Of a stretch of 64,000 bases of DNA, positions 45,185-53,850 are shown in pieces (within the stretch, counting starts at the first letter, position 1; every line of letters begins with the position of its first letter). The DNA is from Tessaracoccus flavescens (GTDB lineage Bacteria; Actinomycetota; Actinomycetes; Propionibacteriales; Propionibacteriaceae): NCBI RefSeq assembly GCF_001998865.1, contig NZ_CP019607.1, positions 1,240,001-1,304,000 of the forward strand, in the 5' to 3' direction. The notes beneath the pieces were generated by a model. That model did not search any database, was not told the DNA's origin, and was given only the letters and a program-made list of their open reading frames with translations. Both the position numbers and the translations under genes were made by a program.

Positions 45185-45733
45185 ATGACCACCGGAGCCA
45201 CCACCGCATGCGTGACCTACTCGAACGTCTTCCTGCACCCTCTGCTGGACGACGGTGCGGCCCCCAGCAGCCGTGGTGAGCGTCGCGAGCAGCAGATGCT
45301 CCGCTCCCAGGCCGAGAAGATGTGCGCCGAGTGCCCGATGCTCGCCCAGTGCCTCAGCGACGCCGTCACCAAGTTCGACGTGGCGGGCTACGTCGCGGGC
45401 ACCACCAAGCGCCAGCGCCAGGAGATCCGCGGCCGCCTCGGCGTCCAGGTCGATCCTGAGGACTTCGACACCTTCGCGGGCGTCAACTCCGGCCGTCAGT
45501 TCGACCGCTACGAGATCCACCGCATGCGCACCGCCAACCCCGACCAGCCGCTCAGCGTGATCGCCTCGAAGATCGGCTGCTCCGTCTCGACCGTCAAGCG
45601 CCACCTGCGCCGCATCGAGGAGGAGAACGGCGTGGTGCGCCCCCGCAAGAAGGCCGTCCCCTCGCCCGCGGCCGTGCTCGCCGTCGCCGAAGAGGTCAAG
45701 GGAGGCGCGGTCCAACGCGCCGTCGCCGCCTGA
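45185..45733 (+). CDS. WhiB-like Fe-S transcription factor with C-terminal helix-turn-helix
   Basis: 182 residues from the ATG at 45185. Four cysteines (Cys9, Cys47, Cys50, Cys56; C-x37-C-x2-C-x5-C) match the WhiB [4Fe-4S] pattern. The usual GVWGG turn is replaced by GYVAGTT, followed by a basic KRQRQEIRGRLG stretch. Unlike short Wbl proteins (80-130 residues), it has an extra C-terminal domain with LSVIASKIGCSVSTVKRHLRR, a clear HTH. It may respond to oxygen, nitric oxide or redox state. It lies inside the glycan locus next to two divergent gene blocks, so local control is possible. Confidence 0.82.
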   Translation: MTTGATTACVTYSNVFLHPLLDDGAAPSSRGERREQQMLRSQAEKMCAECPMLAQCLSDAVTKFDVAGYVAGTTKRQRQEIRGRLGVQVDPEDFDTFAGVNSGRQFDRYEIHRMRTANPDQPLSVIASKIGCSVSTVKRHLRRIEEENGVVRPRKKAVPSPAAVLAVAEEVKGGAVQRAVAA

Positions 45734-45754
45734 CCACAACCACCGCTTCGAGTC

Positions 45755-45786
45755 GAGGCCGCCCCGGGGAGTCCCGGGGCGGCCTC
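45755..45786 (+). terminator. Strong hairpin terminator after the WhiB-like gene
   Basis: A perfect 14-bp stem (GAGGCCGCCCCGGG / CCCGGGGCGGCCTC) with a 4-base loop, 22 bases after the stop codon; no U-tract. Confidence 0.85.
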
Positions 45787-45855
45787 GCCGTTTCAGCGGG
45801 CCGGGCACTAGTGTTGAGCGCACCGTCGTGCGACGGTCGGCGGAAAGGGGCAGGC

Positions 45856-47193
45856 ATGAAGCGGGTCATCACCTACGGGACCTTCGACCTGTTCCACGAC
45901 GGGCACCGCAGGCTCCTCGAACGGGCCCGGGAACTCGGCGACCACCTCACCGTCGGAGTCACCGCATCCACCTACGACGACGCTCGCGGCAAGCTCAACG
46001 TGCGCCAGTCCCTCGTGGAGCGCATCGGCAACATCGTGGACTCGGGTCTCGCCGACGAGGTCATCGTCGAGGAGTACGAGGGTCAGAAGATCCACGACAT
46101 CCAGCGCCTGAAGATCGACACCTTCGTCATCGGCTCCGACTGGGTCGGGAAGTTCGACTATCTGAGCGACTACTGCGAGGTCGTCTACCTCGAGCGCACA
46201 AAGGGCATCTCCAGCACGGGCCTGCGTGAGGCGCGCGGCGTCATCCGGCTCGGGGTGGTCGGAGCGGGAAGGATCACCCGCAGGTTCGTGCGCGAGGCGA
46301 GGTTCGTCTCCGGCGTCAGCGTCGAGGCCGTCTGGACCCGCGACCACGCCAAGGCGACCGCCTTCGCCGACGAGTTCGAACTCACCTGGGCGAACGAGAC
46401 GCTCGACATCCTGCTCGAACACGTCGACGCCGTCTACATCGCGACCCCCCACGAGACGCATGTGGAGTTCGCGCGGAAGGCACTCGAGGCCGGCGTCCAC
46501 GTCCTCTGCGAAAAGCCTGTCGCCCTCTCCGTCCCCGAACTGGAGGACCTCTACGCCCTCGCCGACGCGCGTTCGCTCGTCCTGCTCGAGGCAATGAAGA
46601 CGGCGTTCGCGCCCGGATTCCAACGCATGGTCGCCATCGCCCGCAGCGGCACACTCGGCAGCATCAGGGCGGTCGACGCCACCTTCACCAAGCTCATCAC
46701 CGAGGGCCGCGAGCTCGACTCCCCCGTCGGCGGCGCCCTGACCGAACTCGGCACCTACCCCTTCCTCGCCATCGTGAAGCTGCTCGGCGAGAAGCCGACC
46801 GATGTCTCGTCCCGGGTGCTGCGCAAGGGTGAGGACGGGGTCGACCTTTTCGCCCGCGTCAACGTCGACTACCCACACGCCGTCGCCTCCGCAACCGTCG
46901 GCATCGGCGTGAAGTCAGAGGGCGACCTCGTCGTCTCGGGCACGCTCGGCTACCTGTACGTGCCCGCCCCGTGGTGGCTGACCGAGTACTTTGAGACCCG
47001 CTTCGAGGATCCTCGCAACAACCGCAAGTACTACACGACCTACGACGGCGACGGCCTGCGCTACGAGCTGGCGGAGTTCGTCTCGATGATCCTCGACCAG
47101 ACGCCGGAGTCGTTCAAGCTGCGCCGCTCGGAGTCGCTGGCGGTCGCCTCGCTGCTCGAGCGCGCCCGCCGCGACGCCCGCTCCTTCGGGTGA
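45856..47193 (+). CDS. Fusion: TagD-like cytidylyltransferase plus Gfo/Idh/MocA oxidoreductase
   Basis: 445 residues from the ATG at 45856 (GGCAGGC upstream). Residues 1-128 are a glycerol-3-phosphate cytidylyltransferase-like domain: GTFDLFHDGH (His14, His17 for CTP) and RTKGISSTGLR at 114-124. Residues 131-445 are an NAD-dependent oxidoreductase with RLGVVGAGRI, EKPVALS and an intact C-terminal domain. The first domain would make a CDP-alcohol (CDP-glycerol or a relative); the second would oxidise or reduce a sugar or polyol, perhaps making the alcohol that is then activated. Its stop overlaps the next gene by 4 bp, coupling it to a Stealth sugar-phosphate transferase. Confidence 0.85.
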   Translation: MKRVITYGTFDLFHDGHRRLLERARELGDHLTVGVTASTYDDARGKLNVRQSLVERIGNIVDSGLADEVIVEEYEGQKIHDIQRLKIDTFVIGSDWVGKFDYLSDYCEVVYLERTKGISSTGLREARGVIRLGVVGAGRITRRFVREARFVSGVSVEAVWTRDHAKATAFADEFELTWANETLDILLEHVDAVYIATPHETHVEFARKALEAGVHVLCEKPVALSVPELEDLYALADARSLVLLEAMKTAFAPGFQRMVAIARSGTLGSIRAVDATFTKLITEGRELDSPVGGALTELGTYPFLAIVKLLGEKPTDVSSRVLRKGEDGVDLFARVNVDYPHAVASATVGIGVKSEGDLVVSGTLGYLYVPAPWWLTEYFETRFEDPRNNRKYYTTYDGDGLRYELAEFVSMILDQTPESFKLRRSESLAVASLLERARRDARSFG

Positions 47194-48542
47194 GCGGCGT
47201 GAAGGGCCCCGTCAGCACAGCGCTGCACCTGACCCGGAGGGCGGCCGAGTCGGCGGTCGAACGGCTCGGGCACGCGGTCTCGCGCCTGCGCGACAGGGGC
47301 ACGCATGGCCGCCACGCGGTGCGGGTTTCTTTCCGGGGCCGCAGCCTCGCCGCTCTGCCGTGGCGATCGGCGGAGACGGCCTTCGACGCGACCCTCACGC
47401 GCTGCCATGACGTCCTCGGCGAGAGCAGGCTCGAGACGGTGCGGCGAGGCTGGGAACGGCCCGCGATCGTGGTCGACGACCTCCCGGCCACCCGCGCCAC
47501 GCTGCGCGCCACCCCCGGCCTCTACCTGGAGGGCGACCGGGTCTTCCACGCCTGGGAGAGTTCGGGACGGTTCGTCGCTGGGCCGGACGTCGGCGTCGAC
47601 CTGGTCACCTCGTCACCCGCACCCGCGTTCTCCGGCGAGATCGATCTCGTCTTCACCTGGGTAGACGGCACCGATCCGGCATGGCTGGAGCGACGCCGGA
47701 GCAGGCTCGGGCAGGATGCCGCGACACTCCACCCCAGCGCCGCGAACGACGCCCGTTTCGTCCAGATCGATGAGCTCCGCTTCGCGCTGCGCGCCGTCGA
47801 GCGGTTCGCCCCCTGGCGCCGCCGCGTGTTCCTCGTCACAGACGGGCAGTCGCCCGACTGGCTGGCCGACGAGTTCCCGCACGTCGCGCTGGTGGGCCAC
47901 GAGCAGCTCTTCGACGATCCGGAGGCGCTGCCGACGTTCAACTCGCACGCCATCGAGTCGCGCCTGCACCGCATCCCGGGGCTCGCCGAGCACTGGATCT
48001 ACCTCAACGACGACGTCTTCCTCGGTGGCTACAGCCCACCGTCGAGATTCTTCGACGCGGAGGGTCGGGCCCGCGTCTTCCTGGCCGACGAGGCGATCCC
48101 GGACGGTCCCGTCACCGCCTCCGACCAACCCGTCGTCGCTGCCGCGAAGCGCAACCGCGAACTGCTGGCGAGGCTGACCGGCGCACGACTCGAGCGAAAG
48201 CTCAAGCACGTCCCGCACCCCCAGCTACGCTCGGTCACCGAAGAGCTCGAACGGCTGGCGCCGGCGGAGTTCCGCTCGACCGGACGATCCGCGTTCCGGC
48301 ACCCCGACGATCTCTCGGTCGCCTCCTCACTGGCCCCGCATTACGCCCTCGCTACCGGGCGGGCGGTTCCCGGTCGGATCTCGCACTTCTACGCCGACGT
48401 CGCCTCGCCCGAGCTGCGGTGGCGCCTGCCGCGCCTGCTGGAGTGGCGCGACGCCGACGTGATCTGCCTCAACGCAACCGACGCCGCGCCCGACGCAAAC
48501 CGGGCGCGGCTGGTCGACTTCCTCAGCCGCTACTTCTTCTGA
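47190..48542 (+). CDS. Stealth-family sugar-phosphate transferase
   Basis: 450 residues. The Stealth conserved regions are in order: CR1 EIDLVFTWVDGTDPAW (150-165), CR2 IDELRFALRAVERFAPW with FLVTDGQSPDWL and LPTFNSHAIESRLHRIPGL and YLNDDVFLG, CR3 LKHVPHPQLRSV and CR4 near the C-terminus. Characterised relatives in capsule loci (for example of meningococcal serogroup A and Xanthomonas) transfer sugar 1-phosphate, creating phosphodiester links. The first 145 residues are a separate N-terminal module. Coupled to the cytidylyltransferase fusion by GTGA overlap; its 3' end overlaps the convergent gene by 13 bp. Confidence 0.88.
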   Translation: MSGVKGPVSTALHLTRRAAESAVERLGHAVSRLRDRGTHGRHAVRVSFRGRSLAALPWRSAETAFDATLTRCHDVLGESRLETVRRGWERPAIVVDDLPATRATLRATPGLYLEGDRVFHAWESSGRFVAGPDVGVDLVTSSPAPAFSGEIDLVFTWVDGTDPAWLERRRSRLGQDAATLHPSAANDARFVQIDELRFALRAVERFAPWRRRVFLVTDGQSPDWLADEFPHVALVGHEQLFDDPEALPTFNSHAIESRLHRIPGLAEHWIYLNDDVFLGGYSPPSRFFDAEGRARVFLADEAIPDGPVTASDQPVVAAAKRNRELLARLTGARLERKLKHVPHPQLRSVTEELERLAPAEFRSTGRSAFRHPDDLSVASSLAPHYALATGRAVPGRISHFYADVASPELRWRLPRLLEWRDADVICLNATDAAPDANRARLVDFLSRYFF

Positions 48543-51235
48543 GCCTCGTCCGACACCTCGTATGGAGAGGGCCAGGGCAGGATGTCGTTCAGGAAATCGC
48601 GAAGCTCCTCATTGGTGTCGAACTGCTCCTCGCCAGCTGAGTTCTCGCCGATTGCGAAGGACCGCAGATTGCGGTCGCCACGGATCGCCTTCATCCGGTC
48701 GATGGTGGTGGGCGCGTTGAGCTGCAGGTAGGAATACCTCGTCGCTCCCTCGATGTATTCACCCGTGAAGTAGCCGTAGTACTGGGCGAGGCCGCTGCAC
48801 ATGGAGACGTCTCGTTCATGCCGGAACCGTGAGGCGCGCGTGGCAGCGATCTCCCCCTCGAACTCCTGTTCAAGCTGCTGCAGTACCGACCGGCGATGGG
48901 GGTGGGGCGTGTGCAGAAAGGCCTGCGACGTGGTCTTCCCGAACCGTTCCTGAATCAGGCGACGGTTGTTCTGCGCCGACTGGATGTGCGGCGGGGAGTC
49001 GGGCAGATCGTTGACCTTGACCGGCGACAGGAAGAACCGCGCCTGGCCGGCGGAGGTGAAGTAGTTGCCCTTCGTGGCCGACCGCGTGAGGATCACGTCG
49101 TCGTTCATCACGATGAAATGCTCACTCAGCCCAGGAATCCTGTGCAGGCACGCCTCGATCGCCTGCGAGTTGAAGGTCGGCAGTGCGCTCGGATCCGGGA
49201 AGATGTCGCGGTGGTCGACCACCTGGATCCGCTCGTCCGAGGTGTCCAGCCACGAGGGACGCTGGTTGTCGGTGACCAGGAAGATCTTATTCACCCACGG
49301 CGCATAGGCATGCAGCGAGCGCAGGCTGTAGCGCAGTTCCTGGCGATCGGTGAATCGGGTCACGTCGGTCGCCTCAGCGTGATACTCGCCGGGCGCCTCG
49401 GAGAACTCGGCCCGCTTGCGCAGCCATTCGGGATCCTGCCCGTCGACCCACATGTAGACGACGTCGACCGGGAAATCGGGGACTGACCACAACCCGGAGA
49501 CCGACTCGGCGAGGCTGGCGAGGCTCTGCTCGGGACGCGTGGCGAAGAAGTTCTCCTCCACGAGGCTCGCCCAGCGGTTGTGCCGCGGGCAAGCGTAGGT
49601 GCCGTCCGGTTGCGTGGTCCAGACCTCCAATTCGACGAAGGCCCCAGGATCGCTCACCTTCGCCTGGTCGAGCGGAACGTCGAGCATGAGCCCGAACACC
49701 CGGGAGGCACTCCAGCGCATCACCGATCCGACGCTCGCGGCGCCGTTGGACCAGCGCGCATCCTTGCGGCGCGGCTCGACGAAGCGGGCGACGACCTCCC
49801 CTTCGAGATGAGCGAGCGTCCGTCCCACCTCAGGGACATCCACGTCGCGCACAGCGATCACGGGGCACTCGCCGTAGCCAGCGATCGGTGCCCAGCCGAT
49901 CCCTTCCTCCGCCAAGGCAGCAGTGAGTCGTCGCAGGGTGCGCTCGGCAGCAACGCTCGGAACGGCCGGGACCACCGAAGGCGGTGTCACGGCGGGGGCA
50001 GCCTCGTCGACAGGCAATGGGGGAACCGGCCTCGGAAGGGCCTCCAGACGCTCGGAACGCTTCGCGCCTGTAAGGTGCCAGAACAACTCCTCCCACTGGT
50101 CGGTCACGACCTGCTCCGAGTAGCGCTCGGAGGATGCACGCGCGTTAGCCCCCATCGCGATCCTCAGGTCTTCATCCGCCATCAGGGTGCGCAGACGCTG
50201 CGCGAAGGCATGCGTGTCTTCAGCCGGGACGAGGTAGCCGTTGACTCCGTCCTCGATGATCTCGGCCGGCCCGGTCGGGATGTCGTAGGACACGAACGGG
50301 ATACCGGTGGCGACCGCTTCGAGGCCTACGAGCGGCAGCCCCTCAAAGATGGAGGTCATCGCGGCGATGGACGCCTTAGACATCTCGAGGCGGAGATCCT
50401 GAACGAATGGGAAGAGGTGGATCTGGTCTCCGAGCCCGGCCTCCTCAATCACCGTCTGGATCCGCCCCTTGTACGGGCCCTCCCCGAAGATCCGAAGTTC
50501 CCAGTCCGGGAACTCCTCGGCGACCATCGAGAATGCCTCGACAAGGTGCTCGAACCTCTTCTGTGGAGCGTGACGCCCTGCCGCAATGATGACCTTGGAC
50601 CGGCATGACGACTGCGCGTAGAAACCGTTCGGGTTCATGTTGGGGATGGTGGGCAACATTGGGCTGCCCGTGAGGTTCTCCGTCAGCCAGGTCGTCGAAC
50701 GCTCGGTGAGAGATACGAGCGCGTCGATCCGATCGCTGAACTCGTTGATCTTGTTGAAGGCTCCCCTGGCGCGGAAGGCCGTCGGCCGATGCTCCTGCTG
50801 GACAATGGCCACCTTCGGGCAGAAGAGAGTGGCGTACGCGACAAGCGGCGGGGTGGGTGCAACGATGATCTCGGCCCTAGAGCGCCGCAGTAGCGGAGGA
50901 AGAACGAGATCGCACAGAGCCGTGAACTGTACATCCCAACCGGGGGGGGAGATGGCCGAGCCCTGCTTATGGAGCCAGACGGGATCGGGGATCTGGCTTG
51001 CCACCCAACGGTGAGGCCTGATCCTGTCATCCCGTCGATCGATTGCGTAGGTGACCTGCACCTTCGGGTGGATGTGGAAATGCGGACGGTCCGCGTCACG
51101 GAAGACGCTGATGATGCTGACTGTATGTCCACGCCGAGCCAGCGCATTGGCCTGATGGATGATCGCCTGTTCGGTTCCACCGACCAGGTCAGCAGTCATC
51201 AGGAGGTACTGGATGTTGAGTTTCTTCATGCTCAC
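48530..51235 (-). CDS. Fusion: GT4 glycosyltransferase plus Stealth sugar-phosphate transferase
   Basis: 901 residues. The GTG at 51235 overlaps the preceding stop (GTGA); an ATG two codons later is also possible. Residues 1-395 are a GT4 enzyme (LLMTADLVGGTEQAIIHQANALARRGH, then EGLPLVGLEAVATGIPFVSYD). Residues 405-590 are a linker region of unknown fold. From about 590 the Stealth domain follows: VDVVYMWVDGQDPEW, FTDRQELRYSLRSLHAYAPW, LPTFNSQAIEACLHRIPGL, VMNDDVIL. One chain would therefore add a sugar and a sugar phosphate, that is, a repeat unit with a phosphodiester bond. It is the last gene of the operon that starts at 57116. Confidence 0.87.
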   Translation of the reverse strand: MSMKKLNIQYLLMTADLVGGTEQAIIHQANALARRGHTVSIISVFRDADRPHFHIHPKVQVTYAIDRRDDRIRPHRWVASQIPDPVWLHKQGSAISPPGWDVQFTALCDLVLPPLLRRSRAEIIVAPTPPLVAYATLFCPKVAIVQQEHRPTAFRARGAFNKINEFSDRIDALVSLTERSTTWLTENLTGSPMLPTIPNMNPNGFYAQSSCRSKVIIAAGRHAPQKRFEHLVEAFSMVAEEFPDWELRIFGEGPYKGRIQTVIEEAGLGDQIHLFPFVQDLRLEMSKASIAAMTSIFEGLPLVGLEAVATGIPFVSYDIPTGPAEIIEDGVNGYLVPAEDTHAFAQRLRTLMADEDLRIAMGANARASSERYSEQVVTDQWEELFWHLTGAKRSERLEALPRPVPPLPVDEAAPAVTPPSVVPAVPSVAAERTLRRLTAALAEEGIGWAPIAGYGECPVIAVRDVDVPEVGRTLAHLEGEVVARFVEPRRKDARWSNGAASVGSVMRWSASRVFGLMLDVPLDQAKVSDPGAFVELEVWTTQPDGTYACPRHNRWASLVEENFFATRPEQSLASLAESVSGLWSVPDFPVDVVYMWVDGQDPEWLRKRAEFSEAPGEYHAEATDVTRFTDRQELRYSLRSLHAYAPWVNKIFLVTDNQRPSWLDTSDERIQVVDHRDIFPDPSALPTFNSQAIEACLHRIPGLSEHFIVMNDDVILTRSATKGNYFTSAGQARFFLSPVKVNDLPDSPPHIQSAQNNRRLIQERFGKTTSQAFLHTPHPHRRSVLQQLEQEFEGEIAATRASRFRHERDVSMCSGLAQYYGYFTGEYIEGATRYSYLQLNAPTTIDRMKAIRGDRNLRSFAIGENSAGEEQFDTNEELRDFLNDILPWPSPYEVSDEAQKK

Positions 51236-52104
51236 CGGTTCCTCACCTTCAGCGACAGGTTTCCGCTGAGAGTCCAGTAGGGACGCACCAGCAGCGTGTG
51301 TTCCGAGTCCACCACCGTGTGGGGCAGGAATGTCTGATAGTTCCTGGGCACTCGAAGCCAGGGGTCTGGATGCGAAATGCCACCGTGTGCTCCTTCCGTG
51401 GTGACCTCGATGTCCATCAGAACCGGCCCCACGTGGCCAGTCGGGCAGAGTCGTGCGAGCAGGTCGGCCGTCACGACGAGTCCCGGTCCGGCGGTTGGGA
51501 TTGCAACGCTCTCTCCGTCCTCGTCCCTCGCGCGCAGTGAGGCGGCGGAGAGCACGAGATCTGTTGAGATCACGAGTGCCGACGGCTCATCGGTCCACGT
51601 GAGGCTGCCAAGCAACGGGGCTTGGAGCTTCCTCTGCTTCCCCTCCTCGATGAGCAGCGCGCCGTTTCCCTTCCTGACCACAAGCCGGTCGATCAGCGGG
51701 TAGCTCTTGTCCCGGGTCTGCCGCACCTTCATGGATGAGAGTGAGACCTCCCCCTGGTCAGTCATGACGCGGATCTTCGTCCCGGGAACCAGGCGGCTGT
51801 CCTGCGACAGCTTGGCGAGCACGAACGATCTCCCATCCTGGTCGTAACGCAGGAGCTCCTGCAGTTCGCTGGAAGTCGTGCCGGCCGCAGCTTCGACCTG
51901 AGCCGACAGTTGGGCAACGGGAGCCTTGGACGAGATGAGAAAGGTCAGGACATGTTCATCGGCGATGGCCACGTCCGTCAGCGCCGGTCCACTGGTCGCA
52001 GGACCAGCAGGCGTGCGGATCCCCTCCACACGGGCCACCAGCTTTCTGCGCAGCCTCTTCGCCGCAGGCCGCATCGCCTCCGGCACCAGATCCTTCATCG
52101 CCAT
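51232..52104 (-). CDS. Unknown protein of the glycan locus
   Basis: 290 residues. A short basic N-terminus (RPAAKRLRRKLVARVEG) is followed by a predominantly beta-type sequence ending HTLLVRPYWTLSGNLSLKVRNR. There is no signal peptide, membrane helix or catalytic motif that I can name. The beta-rich pattern could be a carbohydrate-binding or oligomerisation domain of the type attached to some wall glycosyltransferases (inference). It is coupled by a 4-bp overlap to the GT4-Stealth gene, making that protein the most likely partner. Confidence 0.6.
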   Translation of the reverse strand: MAMKDLVPEAMRPAAKRLRRKLVARVEGIRTPAGPATSGPALTDVAIADEHVLTFLISSKAPVAQLSAQVEAAAGTTSSELQELLRYDQDGRSFVLAKLSQDSRLVPGTKIRVMTDQGEVSLSSMKVRQTRDKSYPLIDRLVVRKGNGALLIEEGKQRKLQAPLLGSLTWTDEPSALVISTDLVLSAASLRARDEDGESVAIPTAGPGLVVTADLLARLCPTGHVGPVLMDIEVTTEGAHGGISHPDPWLRVPRNYQTFLPHTVVDSEHTLLVRPYWTLSGNLSLKVRNR

Positions 52105-52160
52105 CTGCAGTCCCTCTCATTCACCTGTTCTGGTCCACGCTGCCTCACGTGGGTGGTTCC

Positions 52161-53816
52161 TCACAACTCGAAGCCGCTCGCAACGGGGAAATAACGCCGA
52201 AGGTAAGCGTCGAAGGCCTTGGCCTTGGCGTCGTCGAGCGCGGTTCCCGTGTCATTGAGGCAGAACACCGCGAACTGCCTGGATCGCAGCCATCGGGCGA
52301 GCACCTGCTCGATGTCGGGGCGGCTGATGTCTGCGTAGTTGTAGGCGATCCGGGACACGACTGCCCGCCCCGTCGCCGCCCCGTACCGCTGGGCGAGCCC
52401 TGACACCACCGAGTGATCGGTGTGTGAGCGGAATCTGGCCCGCACGTTGCCCTCGAAGACCTCAGGGAACCGCTCCTCGAGCTCATTGAGCAGAGAGACG
52501 AGTTGGGCGTGCGGCGTGTGCTTCAGCTTCGTCGTGATGGTCCGTCCGAGCGCCCGCTCCAGGAGGTCGCGGTTGTTCTTCGCGGCACTCGTCACCGAAA
52601 CGTCGTCCGGACGGCTCGGCCCAGGGTCGATCGTCGCCCTGCTGGGGAAGAACCGCGCCTGTCCTGCACCCGTGTAGAAATCCTCAGGCCACACGGTCGA
52701 GCCGAAGAAGACGTCGTCGTTGAGATAGATGAAGCGCTCGGAGAGCCCGGGGATGTGGTGCAGCCTCGATTCGATGGCGTGCGAGTTGAACAGGGGGACC
52801 TCATCCTCGGTGAAGAGGTCGCGGTGGTCGACGACGGTGAGTCGCGGATGCTCGCGGTTGAGCCACTCGGGCACCTGGGCGTCGGTGACGAGGTAGAGGT
52901 GGTTGAACCAGTTGGCGTACATCTCGACGGACCGCAGCGAGTAGCGCAGTTCGTCGTGGCTCACGAACCGGGACGCCAGCTGGGCGTCCACCGTGAACCC
53001 CGTTCCCTCCCAGCGTGCCCGCTTCTCCAGCCACGCGAGATCGGAGCCGTCGACCCACGTGTAGACCAGGTCGACCGGTTCCGTGACGGCGTCGATCGAT
53101 GGCAAGCGCACGGCGTCGGTGCCTGGAACAAGCGTCGCCCGCACCGCGGGGCTGAGCTCTGAGGCGTATCCGTTCGGCTCCAATTCGCCACGAAGGAGGG
53201 TTCCGATCTCGTGCTCTCCACCGTCGACGCGGCGCACCCCTCGCTGCGTCACCTCGCTCCACCGTTCGAGGCAGACATGCATGGATTCGTCGGCCAGCAC
53301 GTGGCCACCGGGGGCGACGAGCCTGCGGAAGAGCAGGCACTCCGCACCGGCCGGGGCTTCGGCTGCGTCGGAGACGGGAACGGCGCGGCGTCGCCCCTCG
53401 GCTGCCCAGAGCGAGCGGGTCCGAGGGTCGCCGGCGAGCAACGTCCAGGCCCTGGACCAGTCGTTGTCGCTGACGACGAGAACGCAGGGCCGAACACCTG
53501 GCAGCTCGTGAACTGGGACGGTGCCCTCGCTGAGGACCTCGACGATCCGGCCGCGTAGGTCTTCGAGGTGGGCGTGGGCATCGAAGCTGGTGGCGATCTC
53601 GGCACGGTGGGGATGCAGCAGCGATCCGCCGAGCTGATCGCCTTCCCCCGGAACTCCGAGCGAGCCGGCCCGCAGCGTGCGGACGCGCTCGACGAGGCGT
53701 CGCTGGGCATCGGTCTCGCCATGGATGATCGCCGAGACGCCTCGACGCCCACCGGCCGGCAGGGCACGGTAGAGGCGCTGCGCAAGCTCACCGACCCGCT
53801 TCTTCAGGCCACCCAC
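52161..53816 (-). CDS. Stealth-family sugar-phosphate transferase
   Basis: 551 residues from GTG. CR1 PVDLVYTWVDGSDLAWLEKRARWEG is near residue 240; CR2 (HDELRYSLRSVEMYANWFNHLYLVTD, LFNSHAIESRLHHIPGLSERFIYLNDDVF), CR3 LKHTPHAQLVSLLNEL and CR4 follow. The first 230 residues form an extra N-terminal module. It is one of three Stealth proteins in this locus, and only this one and the 450-residue one share a similar free-standing layout. It likely forms a phosphodiester in the exported polymer. Confidence 0.88.
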   Translation of the reverse strand: MGGLKKRVGELAQRLYRALPAGGRRGVSAIIHGETDAQRRLVERVRTLRAGSLGVPGEGDQLGGSLLHPHRAEIATSFDAHAHLEDLRGRIVEVLSEGTVPVHELPGVRPCVLVVSDNDWSRAWTLLAGDPRTRSLWAAEGRRRAVPVSDAAEAPAGAECLLFRRLVAPGGHVLADESMHVCLERWSEVTQRGVRRVDGGEHEIGTLLRGELEPNGYASELSPAVRATLVPGTDAVRLPSIDAVTEPVDLVYTWVDGSDLAWLEKRARWEGTGFTVDAQLASRFVSHDELRYSLRSVEMYANWFNHLYLVTDAQVPEWLNREHPRLTVVDHRDLFTEDEVPLFNSHAIESRLHHIPGLSERFIYLNDDVFFGSTVWPEDFYTGAGQARFFPSRATIDPGPSRPDDVSVTSAAKNNRDLLERALGRTITTKLKHTPHAQLVSLLNELEERFPEVFEGNVRARFRSHTDHSVVSGLAQRYGAATGRAVVSRIAYNYADISRPDIEQVLARWLRSRQFAVFCLNDTGTALDDAKAKAFDAYLRRYFPVASGFEL

Positions 53817-53850
53817 GTCGTTGTCCTCCCTCGTCTGTTTCGCCCCATGC

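Noticed and set aside
44833..45204. A 124-residue N-terminal extension of the 808-residue glycosyltransferase
   Set aside because: It crosses the divergent promoter region and the WhiB-like gene start, has no homologous sequence, and a GTG with AAGGGA lies at 44832.
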